From positions 1 through 9,332 of the forward strand of contig JAESUN010000100.1 of the NCBI GenBank assembly GCA_016763045.1: 9,332 bases of DNA, written 5' to 3'. The notes under the pieces are model-generated. The model was not told where the DNA came from, did not search any database, and saw nothing but the letters and a program-made list of their open reading frames with translations. Made by a program: the position numbers and the translations under genes. Positions 1 through 6,966 of the stretch are shown piece by piece; position 1 is the stretch's first letter; every line of letters begins with the position of its first letter. Source of the DNA: Opitutaceae bacterium (GTDB lineage: Bacteria; Verrucomicrobiota; Verrucomicrobiia; Opitutales; Opitutaceae).

Positions 1-1
1 C

Positions 2-1276
2 TACTTAGGAGTTCCTCTATATCTCCTCCTCGGAGGTCGGAAACTAAAAAAACTGGCTGCAAAAAAACATAATTTGACGGTATCCGATCGCTCAAAACAA
101 CACCCAATAAAGGACACACTGACTCCACCTATCTACGCTCAATATGGAACGAGTACAAGAGCCCCGATTTCGGGTAATTCAACTGAGTTCCACCCCAGCG
201 GCGAAAAGGCCTATGAAGTACTTATATCCCAAATCAGAGAAGCGAAAGAGTCTATCGACATACTCACCTTCATCCTCGCAAAAGACTCCGTTGGCCTCTC
301 CGTCATCGCCGCACTTACAGAAAAAGCCAAAGAGGGTGTAAAAGTTAGGCTATTACTCGATGCGTTAGGTTGTTTTCGACTTCGAAATAATGTCTTTAAT
401 GAGTTCAAAAAAGCCGGCGGACAAGTTGAGCGTTTTATGCCGACTTTTCCAATTCAATCTAGATGGTCAGCAAACCTTCGGAACCATCGGAAAATTGCTA
501 TTTTTGATCAAAAAAGAGCCATCTTTGGTGGTAGGAACATCGCTTTTGAATACATGGGACCAACACCTCATGCAGACAGGTGGACAGACTTCAGTGCCTT
601 ACTTAAAGGTCCGGTTGTCTCCAATCTTTTAGAAATTTTCACTGAAGACTGGGCATACGCTTCGGGAAAACCTTCAGACTCCTCTCTTCAAGATAACAGT
701 CGAGTCGAAGATATCCCCAAAGAAGGAAACAGTGATATCCAAATTGTGGCGAGTGGACCAGATGTCGTCGGAGACCCTCTTTACGAATCAATAGTATCAA
801 TGATACAAGAGGCAGACAAACAGATTTGGATCGTAACTCCCTACTACATCCCCGACGAAGTCCTGCAACGGACTCTCATGATCAAAGCACGAGCTGGACG
901 TGAGATTAAACTCATTGTACCCAGACGTTCAACCCATCCTATAACCGATTTTGCCCGAACTCATTATCTACGTGAACTAACAAGTGCCGGCGTTCAAGTA
1001 TTACTCTACACTCCAAGAATGCTTCACGGGAAGGCGATTATAGTAGATCAAACAGTCGCAATGACAGGCTCCGCCAATTTAGACCTACGCAGTCTATTTG
1101 TTAACTATGAAATAGGGACGTTTTTCTATTCAAAACCAGACTTAGAAAACATTCATACCTGGATGGAAGATATCCTCAAAGAAACCATTCCTTTCGAAGA
1201 ATCAGTCAAAAAAAATCCCAGTTTTTTACACAATATAGCTGAAGATGTCAGCCGACTACTGGCTCCCCTTCTTTAA
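2..1276 (+). CDS. cls: Cardiolipin synthase-type phospholipase D protein, 5'-partial
   Basis: Probable cardiolipin synthase, joining two phosphatidylglycerols (or transferring a phosphatidyl group) at the inner membrane. The frame is open from base 2 with no stop, giving 424 visible residues. The first ones read YLGVPLYLLLGGRKLKKLAA, which resembles the end of the second N-terminal membrane segment and the basic stretch after it in bacterial Cls. The gene therefore begins left of the window, and the TTG at 74 is not the real start. Both HKD catalytic motifs are intact. The first is HRKIAIFD (His codon 485-487) followed by GGRN; the second is HGKAIIVD (His codon 1025-1027) followed by GSANLDLRS. 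The C-terminus SRLLAPLL matches the usual end of the family, so the 3' end is complete. It converges on cimA and overlaps it by four bases. Roughly 60-100 residues are missing compared with full-length Cls (about 480-500). Substrate preference cannot be read from the sequence; other PLD-family synthases remain possible. Confidence 0.9.
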   Translation, partial: YLGVPLYLLLGGRKLKKLAAKKHNLTVSDRSKQHPIKDTLTPPIYAQYGTSTRAPISGNSTEFHPSGEKAYEVLISQIREAKESIDILTFILAKDSVGLSVIAALTEKAKEGVKVRLLLDALGCFRLRNNVFNEFKKAGGQVERFMPTFPIQSRWSANLRNHRKIAIFDQKRAIFGGRNIAFEYMGPTPHADRWTDFSALLKGPVVSNLLEIFTEDWAYASGKPSDSSLQDNSRVEDIPKEGNSDIQIVASGPDVVGDPLYESIVSMIQEADKQIWIVTPYYIPDEVLQRTLMIKARAGREIKLIVPRRSTHPITDFARTHYLRELTSAGVQVLLYTPRMLHGKAIIVDQTVAMTGSANLDLRSLFVNYEIGTFFYSKPDLENIHTWMEDILKETIPFEESVKKNPSFLHNIAEDVSRLLAPLL

Positions 1277-1290
1277 GGAGAGGATTTCTT
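1263..1290 (+). terminator. Candidate intrinsic terminator of cls over the convergent stop codons
   Basis: A hairpin spans the two overlapping stop codons. CTC (1263-1265) pairs with GAG (1280-1282), and CCTT (1267-1270) pairs with AAGG (1275-1278). There is one C-A mismatch between the two blocks and the loop is CTTT. On the plus strand it is followed by the moderately T-rich GATTTCTT, so it could terminate cls. On the minus strand no T-run follows, so it is a poor terminator for cimA. The stem is short and imperfect, hence the low confidence. Confidence 0.3.
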
Positions 1291-2874
1291 TCTCAACTTA
1301 TACTCCACAGAGTCTTTAATCGACTGCCAACTCGCTTCGATTATATTATCACTCACTCCCACAGTGCCCCAGATTTCATCATTATCAGATGATTCGATAA
1401 GAACTCTCGTTCGAGCATTTGCCCCCTCCTGACTCTCCAATATCCGAACCTTGTAATCTTTGAGTTCCATCTCATCTAATTCAGGAAAAGCCTTACGAAG
1501 AGCCATTCTGAGAGCCTTATCAAGAGCTCCAATAGGACCCACACATTCTGCAACAGTATAGATGGATTCTCCGTTTACACGAACTCTCACTGTAGCTTCG
1601 GCAGTCGGCCGCTCATCGCCACTCGCTCGCTTCTCGATAATGACCCGGTAACTTTCAAATTCGAAGAAATCTTTAACCTCACCCACTCCTTTTTCTAAAA
1701 GCAAGCGTAGAGAACCATCCGCAGCTTCAAATTCATAACCCCTGTATTCAAGATCCTTCAATTCTTCGATGATTTTCTTTGTCTCGGGCGAATCTCTATC
1801 TAAATCAAAGCCCATTTCCTTGGCTTTCATGAGCAAACTGCTACGTCCAGCCATATCCGAAACAAGGACTCTCTGCTGATTACCCACTTTCGTTGGATCG
1901 ATATGCTCATAACTATGAGAAACCTTTCGAGTCGCATCAGCATGCGCCCCTCCCTTATGCGTAAATGCAGACAATCCAACAAAAGCTTCTTTGGTATTCG
2001 GTCTAAGATTTGTCAATTCATCCACAAAAAGAGAAAGCTCTCTTAAGCGGACTAAACTCTCTGCACAGGTCGCTTTTTTTCCCATTTTTAAAATGAGATT
2101 AGGCAAAATCGACGTAAGGTTCGCATTCCCTACTCTCTCTCCATAGCCGTTGATCGTACCTTGAACCATTGAAGCACCGGCACTGACTCCTGCCAATGAA
2201 ACAGCTACTCCCAATCCAGAATCATTATGGCAATGCATTCCAATTTTCCGATCTGGAAATCTTTTGAGCACTTCTGCCGTGATTTCCATTATTTCATCCA
2301 CTAATTTTCCCCCATTGGTATCACAAAGAACCAAAAAAGCAGCCCCTCCACGTGCCGCTGCTTCTAAAGAAGCCATGGCAAATTTCGGATCATCCACATA
2401 GCCATCAAAGAAATGTTCGGCATCATATATAACCTCTTTACCCTTCTCGTTTAAATACCTAACGGAATCCTCGATCATCGCCAGGTTTTCGGACTCCGTT
2501 GTCCTCAAGATCTCTGTAACATGTAACTTCCAACTTTTTCCAAAAATCGTCACAACAGGAGTCTCAGCCTCTAGGAGCAGCTGGATTTGACCATCCTCTT
2601 CGACCGGAACATTTGCTCGACGAGTTGATCCGAAGGCTGCGATTTTGGCATGTTTTAAATTCAGCCCCTTGGCTTTCTCAAAATAAGCCATATCTCTAGG
2701 ATTAGATCCAGGCCATCCTCCTTCAATATAATCGATGCCAAATTGATCCAGTTTCTCCGTGATACGGATTTTATCCGTCACAGAAAAGGAAATACCTTCC
2801 CCTTGAGTCCCATCCCTCAAGGTAGTATCATATATGGCTATTGATTCATTCATTGTTTTAAAACTGTTTACCAA
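1273..2874 (-). CDS. cimA: (R)-citramalate synthase
   Basis: Condenses pyruvate with acetyl-CoA to (R)-citramalate in the cytoplasm, the first step of the threonine-independent route to 2-oxobutyrate and isoleucine. The 533 residues fit the long CimA class (TIGR00977 type). The N-terminal TIM barrel has DTTLRDG at 16-22 (catalytic Arg20 and metal-binding Asp21), the metal-binding HCHND at 214-218 and NGYGERVGNAN at 242-252. FTHKGGAHADA (304-314) lies in the linker helices. The C-terminal LeuA-type regulatory domain covers about 385-530 and ends in the typical GTVGVSDNIIEASW. The start is TTG: GGGAGGG lies 5-6 bases upstream, while the ATG at codon 8 has no Shine-Dalgarno. It is the last gene of the minus-strand run, 60 bases after thrC, and its TAA overlaps the cls stop. 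Isopropylmalate or homocitrate synthase are less likely given the length and the GGWPGSNPRD segment. Feedback inhibition by isoleucine is known for some family members and is inferred here. Confidence 0.9.
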   Translation of the reverse strand: MVNSFKTMNESIAIYDTTLRDGTQGEGISFSVTDKIRITEKLDQFGIDYIEGGWPGSNPRDMAYFEKAKGLNLKHAKIAAFGSTRRANVPVEEDGQIQLLLEAETPVVTIFGKSWKLHVTEILRTTESENLAMIEDSVRYLNEKGKEVIYDAEHFFDGYVDDPKFAMASLEAAARGGAAFLVLCDTNGGKLVDEIMEITAEVLKRFPDRKIGMHCHNDSGLGVAVSLAGVSAGASMVQGTINGYGERVGNANLTSILPNLILKMGKKATCAESLVRLRELSLFVDELTNLRPNTKEAFVGLSAFTHKGGAHADATRKVSHSYEHIDPTKVGNQQRVLVSDMAGRSSLLMKAKEMGFDLDRDSPETKKIIEELKDLEYRGYEFEAADGSLRLLLEKGVGEVKDFFEFESYRVIIEKRASGDERPTAEATVRVRVNGESIYTVAECVGPIGALDKALRMALRKAFPELDEMELKDYKVRILESQEGANARTRVLIESSDNDEIWGTVGVSDNIIEASWQSIKDSVEYKLRKKSSP

Positions 2875-2879
2875 TCACA

Positions 2880-2887
2880 CCCTCCCT
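2880..2887 (-). promoter_or_regulatory. Shine-Dalgarno that fixes the TTG start of cimA
   Basis: On the minus strand AGGGAGGG is followed by TGTGA and then the TTG start codon. This is the best-placed ribosome-binding site in the operon. It decides in favour of the TTG at 2874 over the ATG at 2853, which is preceded only by A- and T-rich coding sequence. Confidence 0.75.
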
Positions 2888-2910
2888 GGTCAAACAAAGA
2901 GATTACGCCA

Positions 2911-2934
2911 CTTTACCACAGCCTAAAGGTAGGC
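2911..2934 (-). repeat. Two mutually exclusive short hairpins between thrC and cimA
   Basis: The 60-base gap holds two overlapping inverted repeats. GCCTA (2921-2925) pairs with TAGGC (2930-2934) around a 4-base loop and abuts the thrC stop codon. CTTTA (2911-2915) pairs with TAAAG (2924-2928) around an 8-base loop. They share bases 2924-2928, so only one can form at a time. Neither is followed by a T-run on the minus strand, so they do not look like an intrinsic terminator. They may simply be chance or may influence transcript processing before cimA. Confidence 0.3.
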
Positions 2935-4290
2935 CTATTGATGAGTTGCGATAAAACGTTTAATCGAATTAAGCGATGGCTCGATTGAATATTTCTGAAT
3001 CTCTCGGTCTTTCAATGCATCCAGCGTTGGATGCGTCGGAGTAACGTTTATTCCTTTTTGGATTACCTCAGGGAATTTGGCAGGATGAGCGGTCGATAAC
3101 ACAACATTTGTTCGATTCGAACTCAAATCTCCAAACCCACAAGCAGTATGCGGATCCAACACATAACCATAGCGACGATACACCGACTCTATCGTCTCCA
3201 GTATTCCAACGTCATCCATTCTAGATGAACGGAAAGAACCAGGATCAAAGCCAGAGTCATAATATCTTCCAGTTCTCTGCATTTCGTCCATAATGGAACG
3301 AACCTTACTGGCATCTTCCCCTTGTTTATAATAGATATATCTCTCAAAATTCGATGCGATTTGAATATCCATCGAAGGCGCATAGCTAGAGACAACTTCT
3401 CCCTCCTTATATTCTCCCGATGAGAAGAAGCGATGCATGATATCATTCTGGTTGGTTGCCACTCTAAAAGTCTCAACAGGCAGTCCCATCCTACGGCACA
3501 TCCAACCCGCCAATACATTCCCGAAATTCCCCGTAGGCACAACGAACTCGACATTTGAACGAGCCTCTTCAGGTATCTGCAACCAAGCATACAGATAATA
3601 AACAGACTGGGCCAATACCCGCACTATATTAATAGAATTAATCGCCGACAGCCCAATATCGACCGCATATACTCTATCTCGAAAAGCTTCCTTTATCGCT
3701 CGTTGTGCATCATCAAAACTCCCATCTATAGCCAACGGAAAGATATTTTCAGCTAAGGTACAAGTCATCTGTCTCTCTTGTAAGGGCGAGATCCGTCCAT
3801 CGGGATAAAGAATGAAAACATTCACGCCCTCTTTCCTCATCAGCCCATGAATGGCGGCCGCTCCAGTATCACCCGACGTTGCCCCTAGCACATTAATCGG
3901 TCTGCCCGTCATCCGAACCTGTCGCTCATACAATCGGCCTAAAAGCTGAAGAGCAATATCCTTGAAAGCCAAAGTAGGACCGTGAAAAAGCTCAGCCACA
4001 AACAGTCTTTCATCCAACCTTCGTAGAGGCACCACTTCCGGAGAGTCAAAACTTGCATACGATTCCAGAACAATCTCTCGAAGTTCATCTTTATCGATAT
4101 CCGTCGCAAAAAGACTCAAAAAGCCACAGCACAAATCCGCGTATGAAAGTCCCTCCCACTTCTTCAGTAAAGGGCGTATATCTGGAAGTGTCTCAGGCAG
4201 AAAAAGCCCTCCATCAGGAGCCAGACCAGTAGAAACCGCCTCTGTAAATGAGTGCGGCCTAGCTCCTCCTCTCGTACTAATAAATCGCAT
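2935..4290 (-). CDS. thrC: Threonine synthase
   Basis: PLP enzyme converting O-phospho-L-homoserine to threonine plus phosphate, the last step of threonine synthesis. The 451-residue length and the start MRFISTRGG are typical of the bacterial class with an extended N-terminal domain. HGPTLAFKD (103-111) carries the PLP lysine, Lys110. GATSGDTGA (136-144) is the phosphate-binding loop. VPTGNFGN and the late STAHPAKFPEVI are further family signatures. The only in-frame start codon after the upstream TGA is the ATG at 4290. AAGGAG (4308-4313) lies 17 bases upstream, much further than usual, so initiation may be weak or depend on lysC translation. It follows lysC by 52 bases and precedes cimA by 60. 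No homoserine kinase gene is adjacent, although its product is the substrate here. Confidence 0.96.
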   Translation of the reverse strand: MRFISTRGGARPHSFTEAVSTGLAPDGGLFLPETLPDIRPLLKKWEGLSYADLCCGFLSLFATDIDKDELREIVLESYASFDSPEVVPLRRLDERLFVAELFHGPTLAFKDIALQLLGRLYERQVRMTGRPINVLGATSGDTGAAAIHGLMRKEGVNVFILYPDGRISPLQERQMTCTLAENIFPLAIDGSFDDAQRAIKEAFRDRVYAVDIGLSAINSINIVRVLAQSVYYLYAWLQIPEEARSNVEFVVPTGNFGNVLAGWMCRRMGLPVETFRVATNQNDIMHRFFSSGEYKEGEVVSSYAPSMDIQIASNFERYIYYKQGEDASKVRSIMDEMQRTGRYYDSGFDPGSFRSSRMDDVGILETIESVYRRYGYVLDPHTACGFGDLSSNRTNVVLSTAHPAKFPEVIQKGINVTPTHPTLDALKDREIQKYSIEPSLNSIKRFIATHQ

Positions 4291-4342
4291 ACTGACTCGA
4301 AAAAAATCTCCTTCAAATCATACCAAAAGAAAATTATTTCTC

Positions 4343-5560
4343 TTATTTTGTTCCTAGTTGAAAAGCCGAATGAATGGCCCGGGCAGCAGTATCCGCTTGT
4401 TCAAGATCTATCACGACTGATATTTTAATTTCAGAAGTACTGATCAATTGGATATTCACCGCCGTCTCAGCCAGAGTTGAAAACAATTTCGCTGCCACAC
4501 CAGAGTGAGTTCTCATCCCGACTCCCACTACTGAAATCTTAGCGATTGATTCAAAAACTTCTACCTCTCCCCCACCTAATTCATCTAGAAGGGTTGCCAC
4601 TGTCTTTTCGGCTCGAGCGGAATCACTTCGTGTTACGGTAAACGTAAGGTTTGCGACTCCATTACGGCCCACATTTTGCACAATCATATCCACTATAATA
4701 CCGGCATCCGAAAGAGTCTGAAAGACCTTCGCCGCTGATCCCGGCTTATCAATGATATTACTCACCGTTACTTTTGCTTGGTCCTTGTCTACAGCGACAC
4801 CTCGCACAACGACATCTTCCATCGACTCAACTTCTTCTTTCACAATAGTTCCTGATTTATTATTAAAACTCGATCTAACCTCAACAGTCACTCCATATTT
4901 TTTTGCAAACTCAACAGAACGAGCCTGCAAAACCTTTGAGCCTAAACTCGCAAATTCAAGCATCTCCTCGTAGCTAATTTCGTCGATCTTTGAGGCATCA
5001 CTAACAATCCTTGGATCACAAGTATAAACCCCATCTACATCCGTAAAAATCTGGCAAACATCTGCCTTCACAGCATTAGCAACAGCGACCGCTGTCAGGT
5101 CTGACGCGCCCCTTCCAAACGTTGTTATTTGTCCGTTTTCAGCGATTCCTTGAAACCCTGCAACAATAACAACTTCTCCCCTTTTCAAATGTGTTTCTAT
5201 CCGATCACCCTCAAAGCTCATAATACGAGCACGTGTATGAGCCGGATCGGTTATGATTCCCGCCTGAGCTCCTGTTTTCGAAACAGCAGGAACGCCTAGG
5301 GCATGGAGTGCCATTGCCATTAAAGCGATTGTTTCCTGCTCTCCCACAGACAAAAGCATGTCCATCTCTCGCTCATCCGGAATGGAATGAATCGCCTTGG
5401 CTCTGGCGATCAATTCATTCGTAACACCGGAACGAGCAGAAACCACAACGATGACTTCATTCCCATCGTCATACGTCTCTTTAATGCGAGCAGCGACTCG
5501 TTTAATCCGGTCAACATCACCGACTGAAGTTCCTCCGTATTTCTGTACTATACGTGCCAT
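4343..5560 (-). CDS. lysC: Aspartate kinase (aspartokinase), monofunctional, two ACT domains
   Basis: Phosphorylates aspartate to 4-aspartyl phosphate, the entry step for lysine, threonine and methionine synthesis. The 405 residues match the monofunctional class. The kinase domain (about 1-240) has KYGGTSVG at 7-14, VSARSGVTNEL at 40-50, TTFGRGASD at 146-154 and IFTDVDGVYTCDPRIV at 171-186. Two ACT domains follow at about 263-330 and 340-405; NIQLISTSEIKIS in the second is typical of feedback-controlled enzymes. GRGASDLTAVAVA departs from the usual GRGGSDTTAVALA. The start is the canonical N-terminus, with AGGA 13 bases upstream lying just after the hom stop. The gap to hom is only 18 bases, so coupling is likely. 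Met247 begins a segment (MEDVVVRGVAVDKD) resembling the separately translated beta subunit of Bacillus and Corynebacterium aspartokinases; whether it is used here is unknown. Inhibition by threonine and/or lysine is inferred from the family. Confidence 0.96.
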   Translation of the reverse strand: MARIVQKYGGTSVGDVDRIKRVAARIKETYDDGNEVIVVVSARSGVTNELIARAKAIHSIPDEREMDMLLSVGEQETIALMAMALHALGVPAVSKTGAQAGIITDPAHTRARIMSFEGDRIETHLKRGEVVIVAGFQGIAENGQITTFGRGASDLTAVAVANAVKADVCQIFTDVDGVYTCDPRIVSDASKIDEISYEEMLEFASLGSKVLQARSVEFAKKYGVTVEVRSSFNNKSGTIVKEEVESMEDVVVRGVAVDKDQAKVTVSNIIDKPGSAAKVFQTLSDAGIIVDMIVQNVGRNGVANLTFTVTRSDSARAEKTVATLLDELGGGEVEVFESIAKISVVGVGMRTHSGVAAKLFSTLAETAVNIQLISTSEIKISVVIDLEQADTAARAIHSAFQLGTK

Positions 5561-5578
5561 CTAATATACGATTTCCTA

Positions 5579-6919
5579 TTAATCTTCAAATTCACCTATT
5601 TTAAGAAGTACCGGAGGACTCAAGACACTATCGGTTGTTTCAAAATCTTTTACCATTTTCTGAATAGCCTCTTCGGACGTTTTATGAGTGGTCAAAACAA
5701 TAGATGCTCCCGTTCCATCAGTCCCTTCTTGCTGCAGAACACTGGCGATACTCACTCCATTATTCGATAAAATAGTTGCCACTTTTGCCAAGACTCCTGG
5801 GATGTCCATCACGGCCACACGAATATAATACTTACTCATCACCTCTCCCAAAGTTGAAACCTTAAGTGAATTCTCTTCATTCGGCTCAACAGGTGAAATC
5901 TCTCCTGAAAAGAGAGGATGCTTACTGCCATTTAAGACAGAGACGGCGTCGGCCAGATCAGCAATCACAGCACTCGCGGTTGCATTCTGTCCTGCACCCT
6001 CTCCCATGTAAAAGGTAGTCCCAACAACATCCCCACAAACACAAATACCATTATAAACCTCGTCCACATTGGCTAATACCTTGCGGCGTGAGATTAAAGT
6101 AGGTTGCACATTTATAAACAGCCGATCCGTTTCAAAATCTCGAGTAATGACAGCCAATAGTTTGATGCTATAGCCAAATTTATTAGCATAAGCAAAATCC
6201 TCTTGGGTGATTTCTCGAATACCCTCAACCAACATCTCATCTGTGCTTACCCATTTCCCATGGGCTAGAAAGGCAAGAATGGAAGCCTTATGGGCAGAAT
6301 CCCATCCATCAACATCCAAAGCCTCATCGGCTTCCGCATATCCAAGTCTCTTCGCTTCGTCCAAAATGACTTCATATGATTGCCCCTCCTTCTCCATATG
6401 GGTAAGGATAAAATTACAAGTCCCATTGAGAATACCATAGATCAGGCTGAAGCGGTTCGCAATCAAGCCTTCTCTGAGGGCCTTAATAATAGGGATACCT
6501 CCGGCAACACTCGCTTCAAAAAAGATATGTCCTCCATGCTTTCTTGCCGCTTCAAAGATTTCTTTCCCGTGAAAACAAAGTAATGCCTTATTTGCCGTTA
6601 CGACAATCTTGCCTTTGCTCAATGCGGCCAGAACAACTTCCCGAGCAATCTCCGTCCCCCCCATTAATTCACAAACAATTTGGATCTCCGGGTCATTCGC
6701 GACTTCAAGCGGATCTTCGCAAAGTAACGATGGATCCAAATCAATCTCACGCTCCTTGGCCATATCCCTTACGGCAACTCTTGATATCTTAAAGAGAGAG
6801 CCTAGCTTTTTTTCAAACACTTCGCTCTTCTCCTTCAAGTGCCTCCATACTCCTTGTCCAACAACGCCAAAACCGCATAGACCAATGTTTACGGTAGGTT
6901 TAGATTTTGAAGCTTTCAT
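5579..6919 (-). CDS. hom: Homoserine dehydrogenase with C-terminal ACT domain
   Basis: Reduces aspartate-4-semialdehyde to homoserine with NAD(P)H, the branch point toward threonine and methionine. At 446 residues it is the monofunctional form, not fused to aspartokinase. The Rossmann motif GFGVVG is at 16-21 and TANKAL at 108-113. NGTCNF (165-170) and the catalytic region LDVDGWDSAHK (201-211, with Asp207 and Lys211) are intact. YMGEGAGQNATASAV (304-318) closes the core. An ACT domain occupies about 364-440 (VAVMDIPGVLAKVATILSNN), consistent with allosteric control, classically by threonine. The ATG at 6919 is used because no in-frame ATG, GTG or TTG lies between it and the plsY stop. GAGGAAG (6939-6945) sits 19 bases upstream, unusually far. 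It follows plsY by 47 bases and precedes lysC by 18. The adjacent hom and lysC could ease balanced expression of the two threonine-pathway control points. Confidence 0.96.
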   Translation of the reverse strand: MKASKSKPTVNIGLCGFGVVGQGVWRHLKEKSEVFEKKLGSLFKISRVAVRDMAKEREIDLDPSLLCEDPLEVANDPEIQIVCELMGGTEIAREVVLAALSKGKIVVTANKALLCFHGKEIFEAARKHGGHIFFEASVAGGIPIIKALREGLIANRFSLIYGILNGTCNFILTHMEKEGQSYEVILDEAKRLGYAEADEALDVDGWDSAHKASILAFLAHGKWVSTDEMLVEGIREITQEDFAYANKFGYSIKLLAVITRDFETDRLFINVQPTLISRRKVLANVDEVYNGICVCGDVVGTTFYMGEGAGQNATASAVIADLADAVSVLNGSKHPLFSGEISPVEPNEENSLKVSTLGEVMSKYYIRVAVMDIPGVLAKVATILSNNGVSIASVLQQEGTDGTGASIVLTTHKTSEEAIQKMVKDFETTDSVLSPPVLLKIGEFED

Positions 6920-6966
6920 TATTATTACGCTGAATGTTCTTCCTCTATTGTTAGCAAAGAGTGCCC

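Noticed and set aside
1208..1227. A8-TCCCAG-T6 inverted repeat as terminator of the cimA transcript
   Set aside because: The stem would consist only of A-U pairs and encodes ordinary cls residues (KKNPSFL); too weak to call a terminator.
2851..2853. ATG at codon 8 of cimA as the true start
   Set aside because: No Shine-Dalgarno precedes it, whereas the TTG at 2874 has AGGGAGGG at ideal spacing.
3189..3590. Minus-strand open frame of 133 codons inside thrC in another frame
   Set aside because: Fully inside the conserved thrC coding sequence, with no recognisable motif and unlikely composition.
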